Source: Marinobacter persicus (GTDB taxonomy: Bacteria; Pseudomonadota; Gammaproteobacteria; Pseudomonadales; Oleiphilaceae). Taken from it: 64,000 nucleotides of DNA. Positions 49,069-58,974 of the stretch are shown here, piece by piece. Both the position numbers and the translations under genes were made by a program. Location of the stretch: NCBI RefSeq assembly GCF_900114155.1, contig NZ_FOSC01000005.1, forward strand, positions 1-64,000, read 5' to 3'. The first letter of the stretch is position 1; every line of letters begins with the position of its first letter. The notes beneath the pieces are model-generated. The model saw nothing but the letters and a program-made list of their open reading frames with translations. It made no database searches and was not told where the DNA came from.

Positions 49069-49580
49069 TCTTTCTCGGTGTCTTGGGCCTTAATGGCGAT
49101 CGCGTCCCTGGATGGCAAATACAGCTCACCTTTCACCCGCCATTCATTGGTGGGGCCCTTCAGGTCGTAGTACCAGCGCCCGTCCAGGTTGCCGTGGATC
49201 TGGCCAGTATATTCACCGTTGGCCAGCTTCTGGAACTGGATGGTGCGGTCTTTATCCGACAGGGTCGGGTGGTAAAGATGCAGCACTAGGTAAGGGAAGT
49301 CGGCCGGGCCCTCTTTGGTTTCCAGTGACAGCTCGGCGTCGCGACCACGGAAGTCGAGCATGCCAGCGAGCTCCATGTCCTGGGCTCGCTGGTCCCGGGC
49401 GATGGCCATATTGATTGCCCGTCCTTCCTTGGAGTAGCTGTCAGAGACCATGGAATCGTCGATGCTGCTGGCAACGATGATAAAGAAAATGCCATAGATG
49501 ATGGTTGCAATCGGGGCAATGGTCAGAAACCAGAACCAGGGCTGACGATACCATGGCGCAACGGGTGCGTTTTCACTCAT
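49065..49580 (-). CDS. ccoH: cbb3 oxidase assembly protein CcoH (FixH)
   Basis: The 171-residue protein has one N-terminal membrane helix (FWFLTIAPIATIIYGIFFIIVA), preceded by PWYRQPW, and a periplasmic FixH domain. It stabilises the oxidase complex during assembly. It overlaps ccoI by four bases and follows ccoG. Confidence 0.92.
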   Translation of the reverse strand: MSENAPVAPWYRQPWFWFLTIAPIATIIYGIFFIIVASSIDDSMVSDSYSKEGRAINMAIARDQRAQDMELAGMLDFRGRDAELSLETKEGPADFPYLVLHLYHPTLSDKDRTIQFQKLANGEYTGQIHGNLDGRWYYDLKGPTNEWRVKGELYLPSRDAIAIKAQDTEKE

Positions 49581-49615
49581 TACTACTCAATCTCTGTTAG
49601 TGACTTTGAATCCGG

Positions 49616-51049
49616 TTAACGTGCCCTTGGACCAACAAACCGGCTTTCAGTTTCCAGAATCAGTGAAGAATCGGTTTGTGATGTGGCAATAAAGCGAATA
49701 TCGCTGTTGGTGCTCTGGATTGACTCTGGCGGCACATCGACAACCGTCGGCAAGGAGCGGTTCTCGCCACTCACGACCTTGACCGTGGTATCGGTGATAA
49801 TTCTCATGTCTTCCAGGCCTTCAACAGACAGTACAAAGGTTTGTGGAACCTCTGACATATTCTGAATCTTGACGGTGTAGGAGTTCTCGATTCGGCCTTC
49901 ACCGTTAAAGCTGTACAGTGCGCCTCGATCACGCAACACGTCCATCTGCGCGGGAACCCGGCTGGCGACGATGAAGATAACCGCGCCAATCATGGCGGTA
50001 AGTACCGCACCGTAACCAAAGGTCCTGGGGCGCAACAGCTTGGAGGTTTTGCCCTCCAGCTCGTTTTCGGTGGTATAGCGGATCAGGCCGCGAGGATAAT
50101 CCATTTTATCCATCACCTGATCGCAGGCGTCAATACACAGGGCGCAGCCAATACACTCGTATTGCAGGCCGTCGCGGATATCGATGCCGGTCGGGCAGAC
50201 CTGGACGCACTGCTCGCAGTCGATGCAATCGCCTAGGCCGACCTGAGCGGGATCAATGCCTTTCTTGCGCTTGCCACGGGGCTCGCCCCGGTTCGGATCG
50301 TAGGAGACGATACGGGTATTCGGGTCGAACATGACCGACTGGAAGCGGGCATACGGGCACATGTACAGGCAGACCTGCTCGCGCATCCAGCCGGCATTCA
50401 GGTAGGTGGCGACGGTGAAAAAACCGACCCAGAAATAGGCCCAGCCGTTGGCGTCCAGAGTGGCGATATCCCCAATCAGTTCGCGGATTGGGTAGAAATA
50501 ACCGACAAATGTCAGGCCCGTGGCTAGGGCGACAAGCAGCCATAGTGCATGCTTGATGCCTTTCTTGGTGATTTTTTCGCGGGTGTTGGGGCTCTTGTCG
50601 AGCTTCATGCGCTTGTTGCGGCTGCCCTCGACCTTTTCCTCGATCCACATGTAGACGAAGGTCCAGACGGTTTGTGGGCAGGTATAGCCACACCACACAC
50701 GGCCAAACAGGGTGGTGATGAAGAACAGGCCGAAAGCCGAGATAATCAGCATACCCGAGAGCAGGAAGAAGTCTTTCGGGAAAAAAGTCATGCCATACAG
50801 GTGGAATTCCCGTTCCGGCAGGTCAAAGTGAATCAGGGGCTGGCCATCGAGCGTCAGCCAGACGAACAAGAAGTACATGCCCATGAGCACCATGAGGCTG
50901 ACATTCCTGATTCGCTGGAAAAAGCCTTTGATTTCTTTAACGTAGATTTTCTTGCGGCTGGCGTAGAGGTCGACGGTTTCTGTCTGTTTTTTATTGTTGG
51001 AAGGATCGGAACCCGGATCAACTTGCTTGACCGGTATCTCTTTGCTCAT
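49616..51049 (-). CDS. ccoG: cbb3 oxidase accessory protein CcoG, membrane 4Fe-4S ferredoxin
   Basis: The 477-residue protein has several membrane helices, GRVWCGYTCPQTVW in the first half, and two ferredoxin motifs (CIDCEQCVQVCP and CIGCALCIDACDQ), then a periplasmic C-terminal Ig-like part. In Rhodobacter CcoG reduces copper for the CcoI-dependent assembly route. A long hairpin lies between it and ccoP. Confidence 0.94.
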   Translation of the reverse strand: MSKEIPVKQVDPGSDPSNNKKQTETVDLYASRKKIYVKEIKGFFQRIRNVSLMVLMGMYFLFVWLTLDGQPLIHFDLPEREFHLYGMTFFPKDFFLLSGMLIISAFGLFFITTLFGRVWCGYTCPQTVWTFVYMWIEEKVEGSRNKRMKLDKSPNTREKITKKGIKHALWLLVALATGLTFVGYFYPIRELIGDIATLDANGWAYFWVGFFTVATYLNAGWMREQVCLYMCPYARFQSVMFDPNTRIVSYDPNRGEPRGKRKKGIDPAQVGLGDCIDCEQCVQVCPTGIDIRDGLQYECIGCALCIDACDQVMDKMDYPRGLIRYTTENELEGKTSKLLRPRTFGYGAVLTAMIGAVIFIVASRVPAQMDVLRDRGALYSFNGEGRIENSYTVKIQNMSEVPQTFVLSVEGLEDMRIITDTTVKVVSGENRSLPTVVDVPPESIQSTNSDIRFIATSQTDSSLILETESRFVGPRAR

Positions 51050-51147
51050 GGGTACCTCCCGGAGAGTGGTAATGCTGGGAGCGGGCCTCGATGGGTCTGC
51101 TTGATCCCCTCAAGCCTGTACCCGCAAGGGCAGATACAGGGTTGAGA

Positions 51148-51178
51148 AGACCAGGCCGGAAACGTTCCGGCCGGGTCT
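51148..51178 (-). terminator. Strong hairpin between ccoP and ccoG
   Basis: AGACC plus GGCCGGAA pair with TTCCGGCC plus GGTCT, with one mismatch and a three-base loop. The minus-strand sequence after it is TCTTCTC, not a T run, so it may slow polymerase or protect the ccoNOQP message rather than end it. Confidence 0.5.
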
Positions 51179-51184
51179 GATCCG

Positions 51185-52078
51185 TTAATCGTTGGACAGG
51201 CTGTAAACGTAAGCCGCCACAATCTGGATCTGGTCTTCTGACAACAGGCGGTCCTGCGCCGGCATCTGGTTCTGACGACCGTTTACCACGGTCTCCTTGA
51301 TCCAGTCATAGGTGGAACCGTACAGCCAGGTATCGTCGGTCAGGTTCGGAGCGCCCATGGCCTCCATTCCCTTGCCTTCAGGACCGTGACATGCGGTACA
51401 CGCCTGGGCAAAGACCTGCTCGCCGGCTTTGGCTGCTTCGGCGTCGCGTTCGCGACCGCTGAAGCTCAGTACGTAGTTCACCACCTGGTCAACCTGTTCG
51501 TTGGTCATGTTCGGCATGGTGCCCATGGGCGTCATATTACCCTGGCGACCGTTGGCGATGGTATGCAGGATCTGATCCGGCTCGCCGCCCCACAGCCAGT
51601 CGTCGTCGGTCAGGTTGGGGAAGCCCACCTGGCCGCGCGCCGCCGTACCGTGACAGACAGAACAGTTGTTGGCGAACAGACGCTGACCGATCTTCATGGC
51701 GTCTTCATTCTGGGCCAGTTCCGGAATCGGAGTGTCACCGTACTGCGCGTAGATCTCGCCGTACTTTTCTTCCGCTTCCGCAACTTCCGCTTCCCATTGA
51801 TTGGTCGATGTCCATCCCAGCAAGCCCTTGTAGTTGCCCAGGCCCGGATACAGTGCCAGGTAACCCAGTGCGAATACGCAGGTTGCCACGAACAGATAGA
51901 ACCACCACTTGGGCAGCGGGTTATCGTATTCCTCAATGCCATCGAAGGAATGGCCCATGGTGCGATCAGTTTCGCTATCGGTTGTCTGGCTCTTGCGGGT
52001 TGCCCAAAGCAGCCACCAGCACCCGAAAACGGTACCGAGCACGATCACACTGATCCAGATGCTCCAGAAGGTACTCAT
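51185..52078 (-). CDS. ccoP: cbb3 cytochrome oxidase subunit III, dihaem cytochrome CcoP
   Basis: CcoP feeds electrons to CcoO. The 297-residue protein has N-terminal membrane segments (SIWISVIVLGTVFGCWWLLW, then WWFYLFVATCVFALGYLALY) and two haem c sites, CSVCH and CTACH, each followed by a methionine-ligand region. It overlaps ccoQ by four bases. Confidence 0.96.
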   Translation of the reverse strand: MSTFWSIWISVIVLGTVFGCWWLLWATRKSQTTDSETDRTMGHSFDGIEEYDNPLPKWWFYLFVATCVFALGYLALYPGLGNYKGLLGWTSTNQWEAEVAEAEEKYGEIYAQYGDTPIPELAQNEDAMKIGQRLFANNCSVCHGTAARGQVGFPNLTDDDWLWGGEPDQILHTIANGRQGNMTPMGTMPNMTNEQVDQVVNYVLSFSGRERDAEAAKAGEQVFAQACTACHGPEGKGMEAMGAPNLTDDTWLYGSTYDWIKETVVNGRQNQMPAQDRLLSEDQIQIVAAYVYSLSND

Positions 52079-52260
52079 TGTTTCTTCTCCGTTTTTTCCT
52101 GTTCGAGAGTACGCTTTTCCACGTCGTCGTCATCGAAAGGCAGGTGCGCTGCCTCATCGTTGGCTTTCTTGCGGTGGGCGCTGTAGGCCCACCAGACGAT
52201 TCCAAGGAAGATCGCCATTACAAGAAGTGTGTGAATTCCGCGTAGCTCATTGATATCCAT
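52075..52260 (-). CDS. ccoQ: cbb3 oxidase small subunit CcoQ
   Basis: The 61-residue protein has one membrane helix (THTLLVMAIFLGIVWWAY region) and a charged cytoplasmic tail. CcoQ stabilises the complex. Its identity rests on size and position between ccoO and ccoP. Confidence 0.92.
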   Translation of the reverse strand: MDINELRGIHTLLVMAIFLGIVWWAYSAHRKKANDEAAHLPFDDDDVEKRTLEQEKTEKKQ

Positions 52261-52264
52261 GGGA

Positions 52265-52873
52265 TCACCGTTTCTCTGAAATCACAGTACCCAGCTGTTG
52301 CAGGTACGCGACCAGTGCTTCGATCTCGAATTTGCCGCGAATCTCTTCGGAGGCGTTGGCGATCTGTTCGTCTGTGTAGGGCACACCCAGGGTTTGCAGG
52401 GTTTGCATGCGATCGTCGATGGAATCGGCGTCTACACGGTTATCGAACAGCCATGGGAATGCCGGCATGTTGGACTCAGGCACCACGCTGCGCGGGTCGT
52501 ACAGATGCTGGCGCTGCCAGGCACCGGAATAACGACCGCCCACACGGGCCAGGTCCGGACCGGTACGCTTGGAACCCCACAGGAACGGGCGGTCGTAAAC
52601 GAACTCACCCGCAACGGAGTAGTGGCCGTAGCGCTCGGTTTCCGCCCGGAACGGGCGGATCTGCTGGGTGTGGCATACGTGACAGCCTTCACGGATGTAG
52701 ATGTCCCGGCCTTCCAGTTCCAGAGCGGACAGGGGCTCGAGGCCTTCAACCGGCTCATTCACATCTTTCTGGAAGAACAGGGGTACTACTTCTGCCAGGA
52801 AACCACCGGAGATGGTCAGGACGATCAGAACGATCATCAGACCAAGGTTCTTTTCAACAATTTCGTGTTTCAT
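52265..52873 (-). CDS. ccoO: cbb3 cytochrome oxidase subunit II, monohaem cytochrome CcoO
   Basis: The 202-residue protein has an N-terminal membrane anchor ([21 protein letters not shown]) and one haem c site, GCHVCHTQ, with the axial methionine in the [10 protein letters not shown] segment. I start at the ATG with complement 52871-52873 (MKHEIVEKN); a more upstream ATG lacks family resemblance. Confidence 0.96.
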   Translation of the reverse strand: MKHEIVEKNLGLMIVLIVLTISGGFLAEVVPLFFQKDVNEPVEGLEPLSALELEGRDIYIREGCHVCHTQQIRPFRAETERYGHYSVAGEFVYDRPFLWGSKRTGPDLARVGGRYSGAWQRQHLYDPRSVVPESNMPAFPWLFDNRVDADSIDDRMQTLQTLGVPYTDEQIANASEEIRGKFEIEALVAYLQQLGTVISEKR

Positions 52874-52889
52874 CTGGTTCTCTCTCCCC

Positions 52890-54320
52890 TTACGCCGCCT
52901 GGACCGCTGCGCTGTCTTCAGCAACGGCATCCTTCTGGCGCACGGTCATGTACACGTTGTAAGCCATGAGCAGCATGCCTGCCACGAAGATCACGCCGCC
53001 GATGAAGCGCACGAAGTAGCCCGGGTAGGACGCTTCCAGGGCTTCCACGAAGCTGTAGGTCAGGGTGCCGTCGTCGTTAACCGCGCGCCACATCAGGCCC
53101 TGCATGATGCCGTTTACCCACATCGCGGCAATGTACAGTACGGTACCGGCAGTCGCCAGCCAGAAGTGAACGTTGATCAGCGAGGTGCTGTACATTTCTT
53201 TCAGGCCCCAGAGTTTCGGAACCAGGTGATAAATCGCGCCGATACTGATCATGGCTACCCAGCCCAGGGCACCGGAGTGCACGTGACCGATGGTCCAGTC
53301 GGTGTTGTGGGACAGGGCGTTAACCGTTTTGATGGACATCATCGGGCCTTCGAAGGTGGACATGCCGTAGAAGGACAGGGAAACCACCAGGAAGCGCAGG
53401 ATCGGGTCGGTGCGCAGTTTGTGCCAGGCACCGGACAGGGTCATCATGCCGTTGATCATACCACCCCAGGACGGAGCCAGCAGGATCAGGGACATGATCA
53501 TGCCCGCGGTCTGAGCCCAGTCAGGCAGGGCGGAGTAGTGCAGGTGGTGACCACCGGCCCATACGTAGGTGGCGATCAGTGCCCAGAAGTGCACGATGGA
53601 CAGACGGTAGGAGTATACCGGACGGTTGGCCTGCTTGGGTACGAAGTAGTACATCATGCCCAGGAAGCCGGCGGTCAGGAAGAAGCCAACGGCGTTGTGG
53701 CCATACCACCACTGCATCATGGCGTCGGTTACACCGGCGTAAGCCGAGTAGGACTTGAATGCGCCGGCCGGCAACGCCAGGTTGTTACCAATGTGCAGAA
53801 CAGCCACAGTGATGATGAAGGCGCCATAGAACCAGTTAGCCACATAGATGTGCGGCGTGCTGCGCTTCATGATGGTGCCGAAGAACACGACCGCGTAGGC
53901 TACCCAGACAACCGCGATGGCGATGTCGATCGGCCATTCCAGCTCGGCGTATTCCTTAGAGGTCGTCAGACCCATCGGCAGGGTAATGGCGGCGGCCACG
54001 ATAATGGCTTGCCAGCCCCAGAATGTGAACTGTGCGAGACCATCGGAGAACAGGCGGGCCTGACAGGTCCGCTGGACTGCGTAGTACGCGGTAGCAAACA
54101 GGGCGCTACCACCAAAGCCGAAAATAACGGCGTTGGTATGCAACGGCCGCAAACGGCCGAAATGGGTAAAGGGAAGGTCGAGGTTGAGGGATGGCCAAAC
54201 CAGCTGTGCCGCGATCAGCACACCCAGAGCCATGCCGACAATACCCCATACCACTGTCATGATGGCGAACTGTCTCACCACCTTGTAGTTGTATGTCAGG
54301 TTTGCATTTACTGTGCTCAT
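52890..54320 (-). CDS. ccoN: cbb3 cytochrome oxidase subunit I
   Basis: CcoN holds the haem b and haem b3-CuB oxygen site of the high-affinity oxidase used at low oxygen. The 476-residue protein has twelve or so membrane helices and the histidine motifs [33 protein letters not shown] and [12 protein letters not shown]. It is the first gene of ccoNOQP and carries an ANR/FNR-type promoter. Confidence 0.97.
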   Translation of the reverse strand: MSTVNANLTYNYKVVRQFAIMTVVWGIVGMALGVLIAAQLVWPSLNLDLPFTHFGRLRPLHTNAVIFGFGGSALFATAYYAVQRTCQARLFSDGLAQFTFWGWQAIIVAAAITLPMGLTTSKEYAELEWPIDIAIAVVWVAYAVVFFGTIMKRSTPHIYVANWFYGAFIITVAVLHIGNNLALPAGAFKSYSAYAGVTDAMMQWWYGHNAVGFFLTAGFLGMMYYFVPKQANRPVYSYRLSIVHFWALIATYVWAGGHHLHYSALPDWAQTAGMIMSLILLAPSWGGMINGMMTLSGAWHKLRTDPILRFLVVSLSFYGMSTFEGPMMSIKTVNALSHNTDWTIGHVHSGALGWVAMISIGAIYHLVPKLWGLKEMYSTSLINVHFWLATAGTVLYIAAMWVNGIMQGLMWRAVNDDGTLTYSFVEALEASYPGYFVRFIGGVIFVAGMLLMAYNVYMTVRQKDAVAEDSAAVQAA

Positions 54321-54362
54321 AGCCTTACCAATGGGTTCAGGATGGGGAATTATGCGGGGACA

Positions 54363-54404
54363 AGTATGGAGAAACCATTAGGTGTTTGCAATGATTCAGG
54401 TCAA
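54363..54404 (-). promoter_or_regulatory. ANR/FNR-dependent promoter of ccoN
   Basis: On the minus strand TTGAC-CTGA-ATCAT (54391-54404) matches TTGAT-N4-ATCAA at eight of ten fixed positions. A -10 CATACT (54363-54368) lies where a class II FNR promoter needs it: a start near 54356 puts the box centre at about -41.5. The ccoN ATG is 36 bases further. Confidence 0.7.
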
Positions 54405-54555
54405 CTCCTGACATCTGTCAATTTCGCCGGAATCAGCAACCTGGCCAGCAACTTGCAAGCGATACTCAATCCCGTGTGAGTGGTTGCAGAAGGGTTGCAT
54501 AATGGGCGCGGGTTACCAATCATATCGCCCCCTTTGAATCGACTGGTGCCAGGCA

Positions 54556-55251
54556 ATGTACAGAATCAACAGCCCGCGTTACACCCAGGACCCGTCCTGT
54601 GTGCTGATCCTGGCTCACGGCGCAGGTGCACCCATGGATTCGTCGTTCATGGAGACACTGGCCGGGGCTCTGGACCAGCAGGGAGTTGCCTGTGTGCGCT
54701 TCGAGTTTCCTTATATGGCCAGACGGCGGTCGGATGGCCGGAAGCGCCCACCTGATCGCCAGCCGGTTCTGCTGGAACAATTTGGCGACATCCTCCGGGA
54801 GGTCCGCTCAGAGCTTGGCCCGGGTTTGCCGGTGCTGGTTGGCGGCAAATCCATGGGAGGCCGGATGGCCAGCCTGCTGGTTACCGATCCTGACCTGCAG
54901 GCGGATGGCGTTGCCTGTTTTGGTTACCCTTTCCATCTCCCGGGCAAGCCGGACAAGTGGCGTGTTGAGCATTTTCCGGAACTGCGCTGCCCGCTGCTGA
55001 TTGTTCAGGGTACTCGGGACCCTTTTGGCAAGGCGCAGGAAGTTGAAGCAAAAGGCGGCATTGACGGTGTGAGCCAATGGCAGTGGCTGGAAGGTGGCAA
55101 TCATGACTTTCAGCCCCTTAAGAAACAGCCGGAAACGCAACAGCAGTTGATTGAACAGGCAGCCCGGGCAACGCGGACTTTTATTGACCAACAGGTGGCC
55201 GCCCAGAGCACGGCGACCGGAGTGGAGGAACAATGCAGCAGATCATGCTGA
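54556..55251 (+). CDS. Alpha/beta hydrolase of the KANL3/Tex30-like type
   Basis: The 231-residue cytoplasmic protein has the hydrolase features LILAHGAGAPMDS (oxyanion region), nucleophile Ser99 in GGKSMGG, an acid in VQGTRDPFG and a late GNHDF histidine. Relatives are annotated as dienelactone-hydrolase-like, and the substrate is unknown. Its 3' end overlaps rlmM by 19 bases, so the two are cotranscribed. Confidence 0.85.
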   Translation: MYRINSPRYTQDPSCVLILAHGAGAPMDSSFMETLAGALDQQGVACVRFEFPYMARRRSDGRKRPPDRQPVLLEQFGDILREVRSELGPGLPVLVGGKSMGGRMASLLVTDPDLQADGVACFGYPFHLPGKPDKWRVEHFPELRCPLLIVQGTRDPFGKAQEVEAKGGIDGVSQWQWLEGGNHDFQPLKKQPETQQQLIEQAARATRTFIDQQVAAQSTATGVEEQCSRSC

Positions 55252-56303
55252 TGTGCAGGCCCGGTTTCGAAACTGAAGCCGGTCAGGAGTTGACCGACCG
55301 AGCCGCGGAAGTGGGTATGTTCGGTTATTTTCTGCCTGGCAAGGACAACGGACTGGTGCGGTTTGTTATTGGCAGCGGGGAAACCGGGGAAGAGCTGATG
55401 CAGCGCCTGAACCTCGGGCAACTGGTGTTCACCCGCGACTGGTTCGTGGTGCTGGGGGATTGCCCCTTGCCCGCCGAAGACCGGGTTGGTGCCGTCATTC
55501 ACTTTTTAAGGGAGCTTGGCTGGTCGGATGATAACGTGGTCCGGCTGGAAGTGCGGTTGCCGGAAACCAATGAGGACCGGGATCTGGGTAACTTTGGCCG
55601 CAAATGGGTGGCACCGCTTTCCAAAGGCCTGCGTGGCGCCGGTTTGATGGGGAGTGGCAGTGATGCTCCAGTGCAACTGGAGATACTGCTGCTGGATTTC
55701 ACCACGGCGGTGGTGGGCGTCAGCCTGAAAGGAAACCGCTCGTCCTTTGATGGTGGCGTGCCACGTTTACGCCTGCCGGCTACCGCTCCGAGCCGTTCAG
55801 CTCTGAAGCTGGAAGAAGCCTGGGAAACGTTTATTCCCCCTGAACAATGGCTGGATTACCTGGGGGGTGGCAAGAAGGCGGTCGACCTGGGAGCAGCGCC
55901 AGGTGGCTGGACCTGGCAACTGGTGAACGAGGGCATGCTGGTGACCGCCGTGGACAACGGCCCGATGAACGGGGAGTTGATGGCTTCGGGCCAGGTGGAG
56001 CATGTGCGTGCCGACGGATACAGCTGGCAGCCCAGGCGAGGCGTTGACTGGATGGTATGCGACATCGTTGACCAGCCCCGTAAAACCGCGAAGATGGTGG
56101 TCCACTGGCTGACGGGGAAGCTGTGCCGCTACACAGTGTTTAACCTGAAATTGCCGATGAAAAAACGCTACGAGGAATGGCTGGTGTGCCGGGATATTCT
56201 GGAAGAGGGGCTGCAGGAGGCGGGCATTGACTACCGATTGCATGCCCGCCACCTGTATCATGACCGGGAAGAGATCACCTGCTTCATCGAGAGGCTGGTC
56301 TGA
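55233..56303 (+). CDS. rlmM: 23S rRNA 2'-O-ribose methyltransferase RlmM
   Basis: RlmM methylates the ribose of C2498 in 23S rRNA. The 356-residue protein has a THUMP-like N-terminal half and a Rossmann-type methyltransferase with VDLGAAPGGWTWQL (AdoMet site), and WMVCDIVDQP and FNLKLPMKKRYEEW, which carry the family catalytic Asp and Lys. A GGAGG site precedes ATG 55233 inside the upstream gene. Confidence 0.95.
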   Translation: MQQIMLMCRPGFETEAGQELTDRAAEVGMFGYFLPGKDNGLVRFVIGSGETGEELMQRLNLGQLVFTRDWFVVLGDCPLPAEDRVGAVIHFLRELGWSDDNVVRLEVRLPETNEDRDLGNFGRKWVAPLSKGLRGAGLMGSGSDAPVQLEILLLDFTTAVVGVSLKGNRSSFDGGVPRLRLPATAPSRSALKLEEAWETFIPPEQWLDYLGGGKKAVDLGAAPGGWTWQLVNEGMLVTAVDNGPMNGELMASGQVEHVRADGYSWQPRRGVDWMVCDIVDQPRKTAKMVVHWLTGKLCRYTVFNLKLPMKKRYEEWLVCRDILEEGLQEAGIDYRLHARHLYHDREEITCFIERLV

Positions 56304-56310
56304 GCCAGGG

Positions 56311-56601
56311 TCAGACCGCGTTCTGTTCCAGTACCGTGACGGCCTCTTCCTTGTCCATCATCGGGATGAGGGGGGCCATCAGCTCACGCCGCTCAGGAGA
56401 CTGGTACCAGCGTTTCCAGTCGGCTTCGGAGCGCCAGTTGGAAAGCGTGATACGGTGGTTGCGGTCGTGCCGGTCGACCAGGGTTTCACCGGAAATAAAG
56501 CCCGGTTGGGCCACGGAATGCTGCAGGACCTTCCGGGACTGCTGTTCATAGGCCGCTTCCAGCGATTCAGCGATGTGACGCTCGATCAAAACACGTATCA
56601 T
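56311..56601 (-). CDS. Antibiotic-biosynthesis-monooxygenase-fold protein
   Basis: The 96-residue protein has the small ABM ferredoxin-like fold: VLIERHIAESLEAAYEQQ, QPGFISGETLVDRHDRNHRI and SNWRSEADWKRWYQSPER. Members range from quinol monooxygenases to haem-degrading or unknown proteins; the activity here is open. It is a single gene converging with rlmM. Confidence 0.85.
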   Translation of the reverse strand: MIRVLIERHIAESLEAAYEQQSRKVLQHSVAQPGFISGETLVDRHDRNHRITLSNWRSEADWKRWYQSPERRELMAPLIPMMDKEEAVTVLEQNAV

Positions 56602-56687
56602 TGTCTGTCTCCAATGGTTTTAACTGCTATAAACAATAAGTTACCACGAATTAACCGAAATAACCTCAACGACCGCGGAGATCCTGT

Positions 56688-56927
56688 TTGAGCAAACCTG
56701 ATCATGATGCTGAACTTGACGCCAGAGGCCTGTTCTGCCCGGAGCCGGTGATGATGCTGCATAATCGGATCAACGATGTAGAACCCGGCGGCCTGCTGAG
56801 AGTCGTGGCCACCGACCCTTCCACAACCCGCGATATTCCCCGTTTTTGCCAGTTCCTCGGGCACGAACTGGTGAGCGAGCAGGAGAAGGATGGCGAATTT
56901 ATCTATGTGATACGACGGGGCGAATAA
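56688..56927 (+). CDS. tusA: TusA-family sulfur carrier protein
   Basis: The 79-residue protein has the TusA core [19 protein letters not shown] with active Cys17 in the CPxP motif and the [12 protein letters not shown] stretch. TusA passes persulfide sulfur to tRNA thiolation and other routes. It starts with TTG, set by GGAG (56677-56680) seven bases upstream. It converges with dsbD. Confidence 0.92.
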   Translation: MSKPDHDAELDARGLFCPEPVMMLHNRINDVEPGGLLRVVATDPSTTRDIPRFCQFLGHELVSEQEKDGEFIYVIRRGE

Positions 56928-56947
56928 CGAACGGCGGAGGCCGGGTG

Positions 56948-58855
56948 TTAACCCGGCACCGGAATCTGCTCGAGGTGAGCGAGAAACTCAGCCTTATCCA
57001 TTTCCCCCAGAACGCGGTGATCGGTGAATTCCTCGCCGTAACGGTTGTAGAAGAGAATCGCCGGTGGTCCGAACAGGCCCAGTTCGTCCAGCAGTGCCTG
57101 CTGTTCCGGCGTGTTGTCGGTCATGTCGATCTGCAGCAAGGTGTAGCCTGCCAGGGCCGCCCCCACATCCGGTTTGCTGAATACATTCCGCTCCATCACT
57201 TTGCAGGAAATACACCAGTCCGCATAGAAATCCAGCATCACCGGCTGGCCCTGTTGTCGGGCATCGGCCAGAAGCTGCCGGATTTCATCCGGTTGCTCGA
57301 CCCGTTTGAATGCCGCATGTTCGGCTCCGGCATTACCGGTTGAGCTGACAGACGCCTGGCTGGCGGTAAACGGTGCCAGAGGCTGAAGCGGATCCTGGGC
57401 GCCACTGACAGCGCCGGCCAGCAGTGCGAGGCCATAGGCAAACAGCACCAGACCGAGCCCCTTGCGCGTCCGTTGCCAGCCCGCCTTTGCGGCGTCAAAA
57501 GCCCCGAGTTGAACGCCGGTAATGGCCACCAGAAGCCCCCACAGGGTGAGGCTGGCCCAGGCCGGGATCATTCGTTCCACCAGCCAGATGGCGACGGCCA
57601 TCAGCATCACGCCGTAAAAATGCTTGACCGTTGTCATCCACAGGCCGGATGTGGGCAGCAACTTGCGCCCGCCAACGGCGACCAGTATCAACGGCACGCC
57701 CATGCCCAGGCCCAGCGACAGCAAGGCAAAGCCACCGACCACGGCGTCCTGGGTCGTGGAGATATACAGAAGGCTGCCAGCCAGCGGGGCCGACACACAG
57801 GGTGAGACAATCAGCGATGACAGGGCGCCAATGCCGAAAATGCTGGCGACCCGGCCGCCTGTCAGTTTATGGCTGGCATTATCCAGTGGTTCCCGGATGA
57901 AACGGGGCAGCTGGATTTCAAACAGATCAAACATCGACAGGGCGAAGAGCACAAAGAACGTGGCAAAAATGCCCAGCACCCAGGGAGACTGCAGTTGTGC
58001 CTGCAGGTTGAAGCTGGCCCCCAGCAGGCCCGTGATCACCCCGGCTGCTGCATAGGTTACCGCCATTCCGAGCACGTAACTGCCCGAAAGCAACAGGGCA
58101 TGGCCGGTGGATTGGGTGTTTCGACCGGAGACCATGCTGGAGATGATCGGCACCATGGGCAGGACGCAGGGCGTGAAGGTCAGCCCCAGGCCAAGCAGGA
58201 AAAACACGCCGGCAATGGCCAGGGTGGACTGGCTGGACAGAAAGCCGGCCAGGCCGGTGGCACTGGACGTGTCCGGAGAGCCGGCGTTGCCGGAATCCGG
58301 AATGCTGGCAGATGAACCGCCCTCGGGTGACGCTGACTCATTGCCGGCCGGGGCGTCACCACCAGGGTAATACAGCACTGTCTGGGTCTGGGGCGGATAA
58401 CACAGGCCGGCTTCGGCACAACCCTGGTAAGTTACCTGCAATTCCGCTTCTTTGGTGCCCTCCGGCAGGGTGACCGGTACCCGGGCGTCCACCGGTTCGA
58501 AAAAAGCCGTGATCTCCCCGAAAAACTCGTCTTCAGTGACCTCGCCGGACCGGGAAAATTCCGGATCGCCGAGGGTCACGCCCTGGGTATCGGAACTGAT
58601 CCGGATACGACTTTTGTAAAGATAGTGTTCCGGTGCGATGTTCCAGGACAGAATCACCGCGCCGTTGTCTGTGGTGTAACTGAAGGGCAGGGCCTCATCC
58701 ACCGGCAGGAAATCGCCCTGGCCGCCCAGGGGCGAGCTGCCGCTACCAAACGCATGGAGATGAGTGGGCAGGAGGGCCAGCATTAACAGGCCGGCAAACA
58801 TCAAGGCTATCGAATACCAGCGTGGGTTGGGTCGGGAAAGCTCAGAAGCGGTCAT
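56948..58855 (-). CDS. dsbD: Thiol:disulfide interchange protein DsbD
   Basis: DsbD passes electrons from cytoplasmic thioredoxin to the periplasm for DsbC, CcmG and others. The 635-residue protein has a signal segment, a periplasmic N-terminal domain with the GCAEAGLCYPP cysteine pair, an eight-helix membrane domain with FTPCVLPMVPI and VSPCVSAPL, and a C-terminal thioredoxin domain with YADWCISCKVME. Cytochrome c maturation for the nearby cbb3 oxidase depends on this kind of reductant. Start at MTASELSR, complement 58853-58855. Confidence 0.95.
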   Translation of the reverse strand: MTASELSRPNPRWYSIALMFAGLLMLALLPTHLHAFGSGSSPLGGQGDFLPVDEALPFSYTTDNGAVILSWNIAPEHYLYKSRIRISSDTQGVTLGDPEFSRSGEVTEDEFFGEITAFFEPVDARVPVTLPEGTKEAELQVTYQGCAEAGLCYPPQTQTVLYYPGGDAPAGNESASPEGGSSASIPDSGNAGSPDTSSATGLAGFLSSQSTLAIAGVFFLLGLGLTFTPCVLPMVPIISSMVSGRNTQSTGHALLLSGSYVLGMAVTYAAAGVITGLLGASFNLQAQLQSPWVLGIFATFFVLFALSMFDLFEIQLPRFIREPLDNASHKLTGGRVASIFGIGALSSLIVSPCVSAPLAGSLLYISTTQDAVVGGFALLSLGLGMGVPLILVAVGGRKLLPTSGLWMTTVKHFYGVMLMAVAIWLVERMIPAWASLTLWGLLVAITGVQLGAFDAAKAGWQRTRKGLGLVLFAYGLALLAGAVSGAQDPLQPLAPFTASQASVSSTGNAGAEHAAFKRVEQPDEIRQLLADARQQGQPVMLDFYADWCISCKVMERNVFSKPDVGAALAGYTLLQIDMTDNTPEQQALLDELGLFGPPAILFYNRYGEEFTDHRVLGEMDKAEFLAHLEQIPVPG

Positions 58856-58974
58856 GAATCCTTCGTTATCCTGAATCCGGAATGCATGGAAAGTCGTTGC
58901 AGGCAGTGGACACGACCGGCGTGGCAAAGTTCCCACTGGAATTGCCGGCACTAAAGTCGCACAATAGCCAACCG

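Noticed and set aside
51101..51113. TTGATCCCCTCAA as an FNR box for ccoG
   Set aside because: The TTGA and TCAA halves are five bases apart, not six, and there is no matching -10.
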